NCBI GenBank assembly: GCA_000296795.1
Contig: BAFH01000003.1
Span: 124,401-188,400, forward strand
Direction of reading: 5' to 3'
Length of the DNA stretch: 64,000 nucleotides
DNA from: Candidatus Jettenia caeni
Lineage (GTDB): Bacteria > Planctomycetota > Brocadiia > Brocadiales > Brocadiaceae
Made by a program: the position numbers and the translations under genes
Shown: one piece after another, positions 52,555-62,247 of the stretch
Layout of the letters: every line of letters starts with the position of its first letter
Position numbering within the stretch: position 1 is the first letter of the stretch
Notes under the pieces: generated by a model
What the model was told of the DNA's origin: nothing
Seen by the model: the letters and a program-made list of their open reading frames with translations, nothing else
Database searches by the model: none

Positions 52555-53565
52555 TCATGCACCAGATTGGATCTCATGGAGGGCGCTTGCCATCAAATGG
52601 ATAAGTGTGCGTATATTTTTACCGGTAGCCGTAGAAACGGGACAAACAGATTTGGATATTTTTTCTTCGAGCATTTTAATGTGTTCATTACAACTCTCCG
52701 GATCTAAGAGATCTATTTTATTTGCAACGATAATTTCCTTCTTTTCTGCAAGCTGAGGATTGAATTGTTTCAATTCATTCCGCACAATATGGTATGCGTC
52801 CGAGGGATCTATTTTTGCGCAGGGTGAAATATCCAAAAGATGCACGAGCAATTTTGTTCTCTCAATATGGCGTAAGAACTTATCTCCAAGCCCTGTTCCT
52901 CCATGTGCCCCTTCAATAAGCCCTGGAATATCAGCTACAACAAATCTTTTGTAATCTTCTGATTCAACAATACCCAATTGAGGCTGGAGTGTGGTAAAAG
53001 GATATTCAGCAATTTTAGGTCGTGCAGCAGATATTCGGGAAAGCAATGTTGACTTTCCTGCGTTCGGCATCCCGATGAAGCCAACATCTGCGAGTAGCTT
53101 TAATTCCAGGATCAACCATCGTTCTTCACCCGGTTTCCCCTTTTCTGCATTCCGTGGAGCCTGATTTGTAGAAGTTGCAAATTGCTTGTTTCCTCTTCCT
53201 CCTCTCCCTCCCCTTGCAATGACAATGCTTTCGCCAACAGTGCTCATATCTTTTAAGATACGTCCACTTTCTTTATCTTTAACTATGGTACCCTGCGGTA
53301 AATCGATAAGGAGATCTTTGCCATCCTTGCCTTTTCTCGTAGATCCTTTTCCGTGCACCCCACTTTCTGCAATATGTTTTATCCGGGAAGTAAGGTCAAG
53401 TAATGTGTCTATTTTATTACTGACACGAAGTATAACGTCTCCGCCCTTACCACCATCTCCCCCATCCGGGCCTCCGTGAGGGACGTATTTTTCTCTCCGG
53501 AAGCTTACACAGCCGTTTCCTCCATCCCCTCCTTTTACGAATATAACAGCTTCATCAATGAACAT
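52555..53565 (-). CDS. obg: GTPase Obg
   Basis: 336 residues. The N-terminal glycine-rich Obg fold (GGDGGNGCVSFRREKYVPHGGPDGGDGG) is followed by a GTPase domain: P-loop GMPNAGKSTLL, switch II DIPGLIEGAHGGTGLG, NKIDLLD and the G5 region. The variable C-terminal extension of some Obg proteins is absent. It works in 50S assembly and stress control. Gene order rplU-rpmA-obg is the standard one. Confidence 0.96.
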   Translation of the reverse strand: MFIDEAVIFVKGGDGGNGCVSFRREKYVPHGGPDGGDGGKGGDVILRVSNKIDTLLDLTSRIKHIAESGVHGKGSTRKGKDGKDLLIDLPQGTIVKDKESGRILKDMSTVGESIVIARGGRGGRGNKQFATSTNQAPRNAEKGKPGEERWLILELKLLADVGFIGMPNAGKSTLLSRISAARPKIAEYPFTTLQPQLGIVESEDYKRFVVADIPGLIEGAHGGTGLGDKFLRHIERTKLLVHLLDISPCAKIDPSDAYHIVRNELKQFNPQLAEKKEIIVANKIDLLDPESCNEHIKMLEEKISKSVCPVSTATGKNIRTLIHLMASALHEIQSGA

Positions 53566-53772
53566 AGTTCTAAAAGATTATAAGGATGTGCAGGATAATA
53601 ATAACCGGCATTGATAAAATCACGTTATAAAAAATTTCTTTTAAAATAGGTGCAGGGAACGAAGTATGGGTGTCTGTTAACACCTTGCATCGTCTGCAAT
53701 TCGTTCCTTGCAACATGTTTTAAATTCCCTGATTATTATGGCTGTTCCGTTTTTGGTTCATGTGTTACTTAT

Positions 53773-54015
53773 CTAAGAGTTATATACACTTACACGGTGT
53801 CTTGTTTCGAATTTTACCACGCCGTCTATCAGAGAAAAAAGGGTATCGTCTTTTCCGATACCAACGTTCATCCCCGGCCTGAATTTTGTTCCACATTGAC
53901 GGATTATTATAGAGCCGGCTGTTACGAATTGTCCGCCGTATCTCTTCACACCCCGCATTTGGGGATTACTATCTCTTCCATTCTTAGAAGAACCTTGTCC
54001 CTTTTTATGTGCCAT
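53773..54015 (-). CDS. rpmA: Large ribosomal subunit protein bL27
   Basis: 80 residues. Starts [29 protein letters not shown], the bL27 signature, whose N-terminal tail reaches the peptidyl transferase centre; the rest is [17 protein letters not shown]. The N-terminus begins MAHKKG directly, so no cleaved extension of the Firmicutes type is present. It follows rplU by 51 bases. Confidence 0.96.
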   Translation of the reverse strand: MAHKKGQGSSKNGRDSNPQMRGVKRYGGQFVTAGSIIIRQCGTKFRPGMNVGIGKDDTLFSLIDGVVKFETRHRVSVYNS

Positions 54016-54066
54016 GTTATAAATCTCCGATTAAAAATATACAGGAAACTAATAAAAAATAGATGT

Positions 54067-54387
54067 TTAACCCAGAAGGATCTCTTTAATTTTTATCTGG
54101 GTATATTTTTCACGATGTCCTTTTCTGGTCATCGATTCTTTCCTTCTGCGAAATTTTATTGTCATAGACTTTGCAGTTTTTTTCATACCCTCAATTTCTG
54201 CAATAACTTTTGCATTTTTATTATCTGCGGCTCTAAAAGCTGCATTACCTCCCTCATCGGAATAAACCAATATATCATGAAACTCCACAGTTTCTCCAAT
54301 CTGTGCGTTGGCCTTTAAATCAATAAGATGGCGTTCACCAGCCCTGACCTTGTATTGTTTACCCCTGTCTTTTATTATTGCATACAT
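54067..54387 (-). CDS. rplU: Large ribosomal subunit protein bL21
   Basis: 106 residues, normal for bL21: MYAIIKDRGKQYKVRAGERHLIDL at the N-terminus, then KKTAKSMTIKFRRRKESMTRKGHREKYTQIKI. AAGGAG is placed before the ATG on the minus strand. It leads rpmA and obg. Confidence 0.96.
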   Translation of the reverse strand: MYAIIKDRGKQYKVRAGERHLIDLKANAQIGETVEFHDILVYSDEGGNAAFRAADNKNAKVIAEIEGMKKTAKSMTIKFRRRKESMTRKGHREKYTQIKIKEILLG

Positions 54388-54475
54388 GTAATACTATCTC
54401 CTTTCTTTATATTTAGTTTTCATATATTCAGACATAAGAATATTTTGGTATAAAGTAAAAAATGTTATAAAGAAA

Positions 54476-55996
54476 TTATACGATAACAGGCTCGTCCTTA
54501 TGGTTCAAGTAACGAATATTCACCTTGCCGTATTCATGATCCGCTGTACTGAGGATGTATATTTTCTTATTATAAGATTCTTCAATTTCTATCATTTGTT
54601 TTCGTTTTTGATTTTGCAGGTAGTTAGCAACCTCAGGGTTTGCAATGATTTCAATTTTAGCGATCTGGGGTGAATGGATTGCAAACTTAAGATCCCGCAT
54701 GGCATTTAAACAAAGACTTTCCACCGTCTTGCTATACCCCGTTCCCCGGCAAAATTTGCATTCTTCAAAAAGAACGTCCCGAAGACTGTGCCGAATCCTT
54801 TGCCGGGTAAGTTCGATGGTGCAGAATTTCGACATTTTTAACATTTTCGTTCGTGCTTTATCTCTTTTTAAAGCATCGGCAAGGGCTTTTTCAATGGCAT
54901 GGATATGCCCTTCTTCCTGCATATCAATAAAGTCAATTACAATAACACCTCCAATGTCTCTTAATCGGATCTGCCGGGTAACTTCTTTTGCAGCCTTTAA
55001 ATTCGTTTTAAAGGCGGTTTCCTCCGGGTCACTTTCATCTTTAAACCTACCACTATTAACATCAATTGCAACAAGCGCCTCAGTCTGTTCAATTACAATG
55101 GAACCTCCGCGCGGTAAAGGAATCTTTTTGCAGTTTATATCCTCAATTTCCTTCTCGATATTATATTTGTGAAATAATGGTTTATCTTCTCTATAGAGGG
55201 TTAAAAGCTTTTCATATTTCGGCATAATTATCCGAAGAAAATCTCGTGTTCTTTCGTACACGGCCTCTGAGTCTACAAGAATTTCCCGTATATCGGTTGA
55301 AAAGATGTCTCTGATAGCACGAATAACGAGATCGCTTTCCTGGTAAATCGTTGCGGGTGCGCTGGCATTTTTTGACCGCTTCTCAATATTTTTCCACAGT
55401 TTTAAGAGATAATGGAAGTCTTTATGGATTTCTTTTTTTGTCTGCTGCTCTCCCGCTGTTCGTATGATGAAGCCGATATTTTGAGGTGGATTTAAACCGG
55501 CAAGTATTTTCTTTAAACGTTGCCGCTCCTCTTCACTTAAAATTTTCTTCGATACCCCATGGCGTGGCACGCCTGGCATTAAAACCAAAAACCTTCCCGG
55601 CAAACTAATATAGGTTGTTAAGCTTGGACCTTTTGCACCCATGCCCTCTTTTGTTACCTGAACCAGGACTTCTTGTCCCAGATGGAGAATATCGCGTATT
55701 TTCTGTGATTCCCGATGAGACTTCTGGGCAGTATCTCCTTCAGATGAGTGGTTCCCATTACCGTTAGGAGGCAGAACATCTGATATATGTAAAAAACCAT
55801 TTTTTTTGAACCCAATATCAACAAAAGCTGCCTCAATGCTGGATTCAATATTGACAATTTTTCCCTTATAGATATTTCCCGCAATCTGTTCGCGGGAACT
55901 TCGTTCAATGTACAGCTCCTCCAAAACATTATTTTCTAAAATGGCCATACGGCATTCTTCTGGCTCAATTGCATTAATAAGCATCCTTTTATCCAT
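54476..55996 (-). CDS. rng: Ribonuclease G/E family endoribonuclease
   Basis: 506 residues. S1 domain near the N-terminus (AGNIYKGKIVNIESSIEAAFVDIGFKKNGFLHISD), then the DNase I-like catalytic core: VAIDVNSGRF with the metal-binding Asp and GVIVIDFIDM with the second Asp, followed by the zinc-link CKFCRGTGY. The short length without a long C-terminal scaffold makes it RNase G-like. It processes rRNA and decays mRNA. It lies 14 bases downstream of the DUF2344 gene, the conserved gene order with TIGR03960 radical SAM proteins. Confidence 0.95.
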   Translation of the reverse strand: MDKRMLINAIEPEECRMAILENNVLEELYIERSSREQIAGNIYKGKIVNIESSIEAAFVDIGFKKNGFLHISDVLPPNGNGNHSSEGDTAQKSHRESQKIRDILHLGQEVLVQVTKEGMGAKGPSLTTYISLPGRFLVLMPGVPRHGVSKKILSEEERQRLKKILAGLNPPQNIGFIIRTAGEQQTKKEIHKDFHYLLKLWKNIEKRSKNASAPATIYQESDLVIRAIRDIFSTDIREILVDSEAVYERTRDFLRIIMPKYEKLLTLYREDKPLFHKYNIEKEIEDINCKKIPLPRGGSIVIEQTEALVAIDVNSGRFKDESDPEETAFKTNLKAAKEVTRQIRLRDIGGVIVIDFIDMQEEGHIHAIEKALADALKRDKARTKMLKMSKFCTIELTRQRIRHSLRDVLFEECKFCRGTGYSKTVESLCLNAMRDLKFAIHSPQIAKIEIIANPEVANYLQNQKRKQMIEIEESYNKKIYILSTADHEYGKVNIRYLNHKDEPVIV

Positions 55997-56010
55997 GATT
56001 TTTCCCTTAG

Positions 56011-56574
56011 TCAGGCAGAAGAAGATAAGTTGACTTTCATTCTGATAATTTCAAAGAACTCTTTTTCTCTATCTCCGCATAAGGCGTGAAGTACCTCTTC
56101 AGGTTTCGCTGTACCCTCAGGTGTTGGTTTTATAGTCAAAATCAGACCATTGGGTTTTTCTTTAATCTCTTCTATAGATGGTCGAATATTAAAAAGTTTT
56201 TGATGTCCGTCTTTTGATCGGTTTACAATGATAGATGACTGTTGCAGAAGTTCATTAATCTTTACTGTCTCTAAGAAATCTGTATTCTTAAAGACCACCT
56301 CATAGGTTATATTGCGAACAAGGTCTTTTTTGGAATTTGATATATCCTCTACAGAGAGAATAGAAATTTCTTTTGGCAGTTGCAGACCTAAGCTCTTAAC
56401 TAACACCTCAGAGGGTACTGATTTTTGCAGGTCGAGTTCCAAAATCTCGTCTCTACCAATTATTCCAACACTTAAAGCCAAAGGGATGGAAAGTTTCGGG
56501 TGAGGGTTAAAACCTTTGGACATTACGATAGGCAGGTTAGCCCTTCTAATAGCCCTTTCAAAAACCCTCATCAA
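56011..56574 (-). CDS. DUF2344 (TIGR03936) protein
   Basis: 187 residues. The start (RVFERAIRRANLPIVMSKGFNPHPKLSIPLALSVGI) is diagnostic of this domain, which is found either alone or fused to the C-terminus of TIGR03960 radical SAM proteins. Here the two are separate: the radical SAM gene lies at 62.2 kb on the same strand with several genes between. Function unproven; a role in RNA or ribosome modification is suspected because rng and rplU are always near. Confidence 0.85.
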   Translation of the reverse strand: MMRVFERAIRRANLPIVMSKGFNPHPKLSIPLALSVGIIGRDEILELDLQKSVPSEVLVKSLGLQLPKEISILSVEDISNSKKDLVRNITYEVVFKNTDFLETVKINELLQQSSIIVNRSKDGHQKLFNIRPSIEEIKEKPNGLILTIKPTPEGTAKPEEVLHALCGDREKEFFEIIRMKVNLSSSA

Positions 56575-56736
56575 ATCATGATGAGAGATAAAGCGAATAT
56601 CTCCTGATTTACTAAATCGAATCCGTACTTTTACGATATGCTTAGTTAACCTCTAAAACTTCAAATATAATAAATTTAAATACTTAAGACAAATTCTAAT
56701 AATGATATTTCTCTGTGTCAAGGACATTTTTAGCTA

Positions 56737-58773
56737 TCAAAAGGCCTCTGGCAATATTTCAATAGCGATGTTCCTGAGATAATTCATTGTTTTTTCCGGG
56801 TCATCAAAACGGCAAGCTGTTTCCGCTACTTCTTTTGCTTTTTCCAGGGTAACAGACCGGATAATCTTTTTTATTTCAGGTATAATAGTGGCTGGCGCTA
56901 CACTAAACTCTGTAATTCCTAATCCAATAAGGGGTATGGCATATTCGACTTCACTTCCCATTTCTCCGCAAATTCCTACAGGGATATTATTTTCTTCTGC
57001 TGCTTTTATTGCAAGTTTCAAAAGCCTTAAGATGGCAGGATGTACAGGACAATATAAATAAGCCACCCGTTCATTATTTCTGTCTACAGCCAAAGAATAC
57101 TGGATAAGATCGTTAGTTCCGATGCTAAAGAAGTCACATTCTTTCGCCAGGGTATCTGCAATCATAACAGATGAAGGGACTTCAATCATAATTCCCATCT
57201 CGATGTTTTTATTGAACGGGATTTCCTCTTTATCTAATTCTTTCATGACCTCCCAAACCATTTGTTTCGCACGCCTCAATTCCTGAAGGGAAGATATTAA
57301 AGGAAATAAAATTTTTACATCTCCCATGGCCGAAGCTCGTAAAATTGCTCTTAATTGTATTCTAAATATGGATGGGTTTTCAAAACAATAACGTATAGAA
57401 CGACATCCCAAAAAAGGGTTTCCTTCTTTTCTATCATCAGAAAGAGCAAATTTATCTGCTCCTAAATCAAGTGTTCTAATAATAATAGGTTTCTCCTTTA
57501 ATTCCCGGACAACAGAGGTATAGGCTTCTAAATGTTCTTCTTCTGTTGGAGGTGTAGGCGAACCTAAATAAAGGAATTCTGTTCTATAAAGTCCAATTCC
57601 CTCAGCGCCGTATTTTGTATTTATATGGGTTTCTTTTGGAAACTCAATATTCCCATAAATGGAAATATGTTTTCCGTCCCGGGTTGTAGATGGTTGATCT
57701 TTCAGTTCGGTTGCTAATTTTTCCTCAAAGACATGGATGCTCTTAACCTTGCTTTGATAGGTTAAGAGTGTTTCTTCGTCAGGCCTGACAATAACAATAC
57801 CTCTGTTGCCATCTACAATTACGGTATCTCCGCCAAAGATATCTGTAGTAATGGTGCCTAATCCGACTACAGCCGGTATGCCCAAAGCGCGGGCAACTAT
57901 GGCAGTATGGGACGTCCTTCCGCCTACATCAGTGGCAAATCCTCTTACTTTCTCAGTATCAAGTGAAGCAGTTTGAGAAGGTGAAATATCATGTGCTATT
58001 AATACCACCTCCTGGGCAAGATTCTTCAGCTCTTCTCTTTTTTCACCCAACAAATTTCTGAGAAGCCTTCGTTCAACATCGAAAATATCACTTACTCTTT
58101 CTGCCAGATAAGAATCATTAACGTCCTGAAATTTTCTGATGTAAACACGTAAGGCCAGGGATACAGCAAATTCCGGTGTGAAATTTGTCTTCTTTATTTT
58201 ATCGATAATTTCATTTTTTAAACGTACGTCTTGTAAGACCATTCGGTGTGTGCCAAAGATAGATCCAATTTCGGAACCTAAATTCTCAGAGACTCTCGAT
58301 TCTAAATCCTGAATTTCCTTTTTGGAATCTTCTATGGCCTTCTCAAGTCTGTAGATTTCTCCATCTACCTCTTCTTTTCGTATAATATGGCGGGGGATGC
58401 GGTATCCTTCACTCTCAAACATAAAGGCCTCACGGATGACCACCCCTGGTGAAACCGCAATTCCCTTCCTGATCTCCATGAATTCTTCTTCAAATTTACT
58501 CTTTACCAGGCCTTCCAGTGCGTCCAGCGCCTCTGCTGCATCAACTCCTTTCGCACTCATTACTATCTCTGTATCATTTTCAGCACCAAGAGTTAAGAGC
58601 TCAATGACGCTTTTACCATCAACCTCTTTATTTTTTGTTTTTATACGAATCTCTGATGTATATTTATTGGCAATTTCAGCAAATTTAGTAGCAGGCCGGG
58701 CATGCATGCCATTGGAATTGGAGATTTTTACTTTTCTTTCTAATAATTTACAATTGATACTATGAATATCCAT
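56737..58773 (-). CDS. ptsI: HPr-enzyme I fusion of the phosphotransferase system
   Basis: 678 residues. Residues 12-95 are HPr with the phospho-acceptor His in SNGMHARPATKFAEIANKY; from about 103 to the end is enzyme I with the phospho-His in GGRTSHTAIVARALGIPAVVG and the PEP-binding GEMGSEVEYAIPLIGLG and CRSIRYCFENP. The fusion passes phosphate from PEP directly to EIIA partners. No sugar EIIB/EIIC is in the window; the EIIA partners present are PtsN next door and the domain on the P-type ATPase at 8 kb, so a regulatory nitrogen-type PTS is likely. Confidence 0.93.
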   Translation of the reverse strand: MDIHSINCKLLERKVKISNSNGMHARPATKFAEIANKYTSEIRIKTKNKEVDGKSVIELLTLGAENDTEIVMSAKGVDAAEALDALEGLVKSKFEEEFMEIRKGIAVSPGVVIREAFMFESEGYRIPRHIIRKEEVDGEIYRLEKAIEDSKKEIQDLESRVSENLGSEIGSIFGTHRMVLQDVRLKNEIIDKIKKTNFTPEFAVSLALRVYIRKFQDVNDSYLAERVSDIFDVERRLLRNLLGEKREELKNLAQEVVLIAHDISPSQTASLDTEKVRGFATDVGGRTSHTAIVARALGIPAVVGLGTITTDIFGGDTVIVDGNRGIVIVRPDEETLLTYQSKVKSIHVFEEKLATELKDQPSTTRDGKHISIYGNIEFPKETHINTKYGAEGIGLYRTEFLYLGSPTPPTEEEHLEAYTSVVRELKEKPIIIRTLDLGADKFALSDDRKEGNPFLGCRSIRYCFENPSIFRIQLRAILRASAMGDVKILFPLISSLQELRRAKQMVWEVMKELDKEEIPFNKNIEMGIMIEVPSSVMIADTLAKECDFFSIGTNDLIQYSLAVDRNNERVAYLYCPVHPAILRLLKLAIKAAEENNIPVGICGEMGSEVEYAIPLIGLGITEFSVAPATIIPEIKKIIRSVTLEKAKEVAETACRFDDPEKTMNYLRNIAIEILPEAF

Positions 58774-58887
58774 AATACATTACTCATTACCTTTTTGAGG
58801 TTAAAGGGTGAAAAGCTTATTTTGCATTGCAATCTTCTTGAGTTCAGTGAGTGGAATAGTTGCGGGTTTATTTTGAATGAAATCAGA

Positions 58888-59358
58888 TCAAACTTGAATA
58901 CCATCAACCTCTTTTAATATTTCAATAATACCGGTTTTACCATTCGCTTCACGCATAAAGCGGCGGAAATCATTATCTCTTATAACTGTAGATATTTTCT
59001 CTAATGCGGCAAGATGCGATCCGGCAGAATCGTTGGGAGAAAGTAACAAGAAGAAAAGGTAGACAGGTTCCCCGTCCAGGGCATTGAAGTCAACACCACT
59101 TGATGACCGTGCTATTGTTCCCACGATCTTTTTTGTACAATCATGTTTCGTATGAGGAACAGCTACGCCTTTTCCTATGCCAGTACTTCCCAATTCTTCC
59201 CTTTTCATAAGGGATTTAATAACATTCTCAACATCTTTACTATTAATTTTCTGCGCGTCTTTAAGAGAAAATACCATTTCCCGGATTACCGCTTCTTTTT
59301 CAGTAGCTTTAAGCTCTGTAATAATAGCGTCTTCTACAATAAAATCAGTTAGTTTCAT
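58888..59358 (-). CDS. ptsN: PTS EIIA nitrogen-type regulator
   Basis: 156 residues from ATG 59358; GGAGG lies upstream, though 12 bases away, and an in-frame TTG at 59376 is less likely. EIIA domain with phospho-acceptor His69 in GSTGIGKGVAVPHTKHD. Close relative of the first 150 residues of the ATPase fusion at 7972, including the MKLxDF start. Likely phosphorylated by the neighbouring HPr-EI fusion, and acts by binding regulators or transporters. It follows hpf by 27 bases, the classic hpf-ptsN order. Confidence 0.92.
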   Translation of the reverse strand: MKLTDFIVEDAIITELKATEKEAVIREMVFSLKDAQKINSKDVENVIKSLMKREELGSTGIGKGVAVPHTKHDCTKKIVGTIARSSSGVDFNALDGEPVYLFFLLLSPNDSAGSHLAALEKISTVIRDNDFRRFMREANGKTGIIEILKEVDGIQV

Positions 59359-59385
59359 ATAAAAAGATACCTCCAATAGAATTGT

Positions 59386-59745
59386 TCATGCTCCTGCCCC
59401 ACTTTCAAGACCTTCTGTTTCAGTGGTTGAGGGTTTTTTTCTACGGACAATCTTTGTTTGAATTTTTCCTTTATGCTTTTTCAGTTGGGCCTCAATTTTA
59501 TCTACCACAAGGTCAATTGAACGATACATATCGGGATTTGATGCCACCGCAACCATTGCAGGGCCTCTTGAGACCGAAACAATCATTTCAGCTCTATGAC
59601 TATTGTCACCATCAATATCCAGGGTAACTTGTATCTGTAAAATCCATTCAAAAAATTTTTTTATTTTTTGGGCCTTTTGCAAGGCATAATTTTTAATAGC
59701 CTCTGTTATCTCTAAATGCCTTGCAACAATTGTGATGTTTTCCAA
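59386..59745 (-). CDS. hpf: Ribosome hibernation-promoting factor
   Basis: 119 residues, short form. The fold is visible: MENITIVARHLEITEAIKNYALQKAQKI, LDIDGDNSHRAEMIVSVSRG and SIDLVVDKIEAQLKKHKGKI. It binds the decoding site of idle 70S ribosomes. The short C-terminal tail means it lacks the dimerising domain of long HPF. Together with rsfS, two ribosome-silencing factors are in this window. Confidence 0.93.
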   Translation of the reverse strand: MENITIVARHLEITEAIKNYALQKAQKIKKFFEWILQIQVTLDIDGDNSHRAEMIVSVSRGPAMVAVASNPDMYRSIDLVVDKIEAQLKKHKGKIQTKIVRRKKPSTTETEGLESGAGA

Positions 59746-59851
59746 AGCTGAGATCCTTTCTTAAAAGGTAAGGATTTATAAATCTTCAAAAAATATCATT
59801 CTACTCATTGCAAAATTATCCGTCAAGGAAATTAAAATCCTGTATTTCATG

Positions 59852-60586
59852 TTATAGCCTTACCGTTGCTAAGATAAGCAGGTGAATAGATTGGACTCCG
59901 GCTTCTTTTAACTTCCTGGAACACTCTGTTGCAGTTATACCGGTGGTTAATACATCATCTACCAGTAATATTTTTTTCCCTTTTAATAATTCAGGATACT
60001 TGATAAAAAATGCATTATAAACGTTTGCCTGCCGTTGATTTTTTGATAGTTGTGTCTGTGATAAAGTATTTTTTATACGGCAGAGGTTATTTGCAGATAT
60101 GGGCTTAAAGAAATGTCTTTGAATTCCCCGCGATAAAAGTTCGGATTGATTGAAACCACGGTGTCGTTTCTTTAACCAGTAAAGAGGTACTGGTATTATA
60201 ATATCTATATTCGGGACAATTTCTTTCAGCCTTTGATCTGCTAGTATGATATCATTAAGGATTTCGGATAAAAATTTCTGCCTGGAATATTTAAATTTAT
60301 GTATCAATGTCTTAATAACGCCATCATAATAAGTAACCGATGTGATAGTCTCAAAATGAAGATATCTCCCTTTGCATACTGCACATCCTTCTTTCATATT
60401 CGATATATTATAAGGTCCTAAAGTAATACCGCATCGGATACAATAGGTATCATCACGATAAGGAATTTGTTTTTTGCAAGTACTACAAATATTGAATTCA
60501 AATGAATTATTCAGATTGCGGTTACAATGGAGGCATAATCGGGGATAAAAAAGATCTAAGAATGCATGTAAGTAAGTGCTTAGCAT
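59852..60586 (-). CDS. comF: ComF-family phosphoribosyltransferase
   Basis: 244 residues. An N-terminal double zinc ribbon (CLHCNRNL, CSTCKKQ, CIRCG, CAVCKG) is followed by a phosphoribosyltransferase-type domain with NQSELLSRGIQRHF and the PRPP motif KKILLVDDVLTTGITATECSRKL. ComF family proteins serve DNA uptake in competent bacteria, though many genomes keep them without competence. It ends 4 bases short of the LptG-like gene upstream on the same strand. Confidence 0.9.
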   Translation of the reverse strand: MLSTYLHAFLDLFYPRLCLHCNRNLNNSFEFNICSTCKKQIPYRDDTYCIRCGITLGPYNISNMKEGCAVCKGRYLHFETITSVTYYDGVIKTLIHKFKYSRQKFLSEILNDIILADQRLKEIVPNIDIIIPVPLYWLKKRHRGFNQSELLSRGIQRHFFKPISANNLCRIKNTLSQTQLSKNQRQANVYNAFFIKYPELLKGKKILLVDDVLTTGITATECSRKLKEAGVQSIHLLILATVRL

Positions 60587-60590
60587 AATC

Positions 60591-61664
60591 TTACATTCTC
60601 ATCATATCAAAAAACAATAATCCTGCGGATCCAAAAATAATAATAGGCAGCCATGCCGCTAATATCGGATGAAGCATTCCTGTGTTACCAAGGTTGGAAC
60701 AGATAAACAGCAGTGCATAGAAAATACCGCAAATAAGAACACATAAACCTACTCGTAAAAACAAATTCCTGCTTAACCGTTCAAATCCAACTACCAGTGG
60801 TATACCGAGTAAAAGAAGTACAAAGTGAGTAAGGGTGTAAGCAATCCTGGAATGAAATAATACACTATTTCTCGGATTATCTGGCTCATTTTTACAGAGA
60901 TTTTTTAATTGCTCAAAATTTAATAAACTAGGATCTAACTTAATCTTCCCCAGTTCTCCGGGAGTTATCGTTGATTCAAATTCTAAACCATCGATTTTTT
61001 GTACCGGCGCAATCCATTTACCCTGTTCATCATAAACATGTTTTACCACCTTGGTAAGTAACCATGTATTGTCTCCCAGCCATGTTCCCTCCTCGGCGTT
61101 GATAGTAAATTTCTTTTTTCTGTTTTCATAGCGTGCAAGGATAAATACGGACTCCATATGTTGTGTTTTATTATTGTATTTCCATATACGTATTAACGTA
61201 TTGTTCTTATTATCTTCCAGGAGGAGATTGCGTTGGATATTACTGCTGAATGAAGCTTGTTGTAACTCCTCCAGCCTTTCAGCAAACCGTGGAATAATCC
61301 ATTCCTGGTCACCAAAAGAGGCAAAGGACAGAAATACAGTAACAACAAAGATAGGAAGTAATATCCTGTACAGCGAGATGCCGGCAACCTGCATAGCCAG
61401 TATTTCCCGATTTTTTACCATCCGTACAAGGACAATGCTAACGGCTATCAGGGTGATGGCAGGAAAAAATTGAAAAATAATTACGGGAAAGAGATAGATA
61501 TAATAACGTATTCCTGTCATAAATGCTTCTCCTCCCATATCCAAAAAATCTCCTAATTTTTGAAGGATGTCAATGATGACATAGATCCCTGAAATAATGA
61601 TGAGGCATAAGAAAAATGTTGGAATAAAAGCTCTTAATATATAGTTGTCTAATCTTGAGAACAT
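60591..61664 (-). CDS. LptF/LptG-family permease (YjgP/YjgQ)
   Basis: 357 residues. Membrane helices near both ends (about 14-34, 57-78, 100-120, and four near the C-terminus) flank a periplasmic beta-jellyroll (about 140-270), as in the Lpt proteins that move lipopolysaccharide. The N-terminus LDNYILRAFIPTFFLCLIIISGIYVIIDI is typical. Only one of the F/G pair is here. Whether it exports LPS in a planctomycete is inference. Confidence 0.85.
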   Translation of the reverse strand: MFSRLDNYILRAFIPTFFLCLIIISGIYVIIDILQKLGDFLDMGGEAFMTGIRYYIYLFPVIIFQFFPAITLIAVSIVLVRMVKNREILAMQVAGISLYRILLPIFVVTVFLSFASFGDQEWIIPRFAERLEELQQASFSSNIQRNLLLEDNKNNTLIRIWKYNNKTQHMESVFILARYENRKKKFTINAEEGTWLGDNTWLLTKVVKHVYDEQGKWIAPVQKIDGLEFESTITPGELGKIKLDPSLLNFEQLKNLCKNEPDNPRNSVLFHSRIAYTLTHFVLLLLGIPLVVGFERLSRNLFLRVGLCVLICGIFYALLFICSNLGNTGMLHPILAAWLPIIIFGSAGLLFFDMMRM

Positions 61665-61684
61665 ATAAATATTTCTCTGGTAAT

Positions 61685-62149
61685 TTATGAAATCTGGAGT
61701 TCTTTATATAATTGGAGAATAGTCTTTTTAAAGAGGGGATGAACAATATCCGGCTCAATCTCAGCCAGTGGTTCCAGAACAAATGACCGTGTATGCATCA
61801 AAGGGTGAGGTATTTTCAAATAATCTTTATCTATGATCTCATCACCGCAAAGCAAGATGTCTATATCAATGGTTCTGGGTCCCCATTTTATCGTTCTGAT
61901 CCTGCCCATGAGGGTTTCTATATGCTGGAATTGTTTGAGTAACTGGGAAGAGGATACTACCGTTTTCATACTGAGAGCCGCATTTAAAAACATTGGCTGG
62001 GGAGGACCTCCCACCGGTATTGTTTCGTAAAACCGGGAAAGCTTTACGGACTGTATTCCTGCAAGAGAAATAATGCGATCGTAAGCATGCAACAAATTGC
62101 TTGCCCGATTTCCAACATTTGAACCCAAACTAACGCAAACACGTACCAT
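61685..62149 (-). CDS. folK: 2-amino-4-hydroxy-6-hydroxymethyldihydropteridine pyrophosphokinase
   Basis: 154 residues, normal for HPPK in folate synthesis. Motifs: VSLGSNVGNRASNLLHA, RFYETIPVGGPPQPMFLNAA, RIRTIKWGPRTIDIDILLCGDE (the two metal-binding Asp) and LKIPHPLMHTRSFVLEPLAEI. It adds pyrophosphate from ATP to the pterin before DHPS. The next gene starts 20 bases on. Confidence 0.95.
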   Translation of the reverse strand: MVRVCVSLGSNVGNRASNLLHAYDRIISLAGIQSVKLSRFYETIPVGGPPQPMFLNAALSMKTVVSSSQLLKQFQHIETLMGRIRTIKWGPRTIDIDILLCGDEIIDKDYLKIPHPLMHTRSFVLEPLAEIEPDIVHPLFKKTILQLYKELQIS

Positions 62150-62247
62150 GAATAACCTTTTCTGATTGAGAAATAAACAGGTTCTATAATTTTAAACTAC
62201 AAATTTTAAATTACAAATCTTAAATAAATTCATGGTAGAGGAAATTT

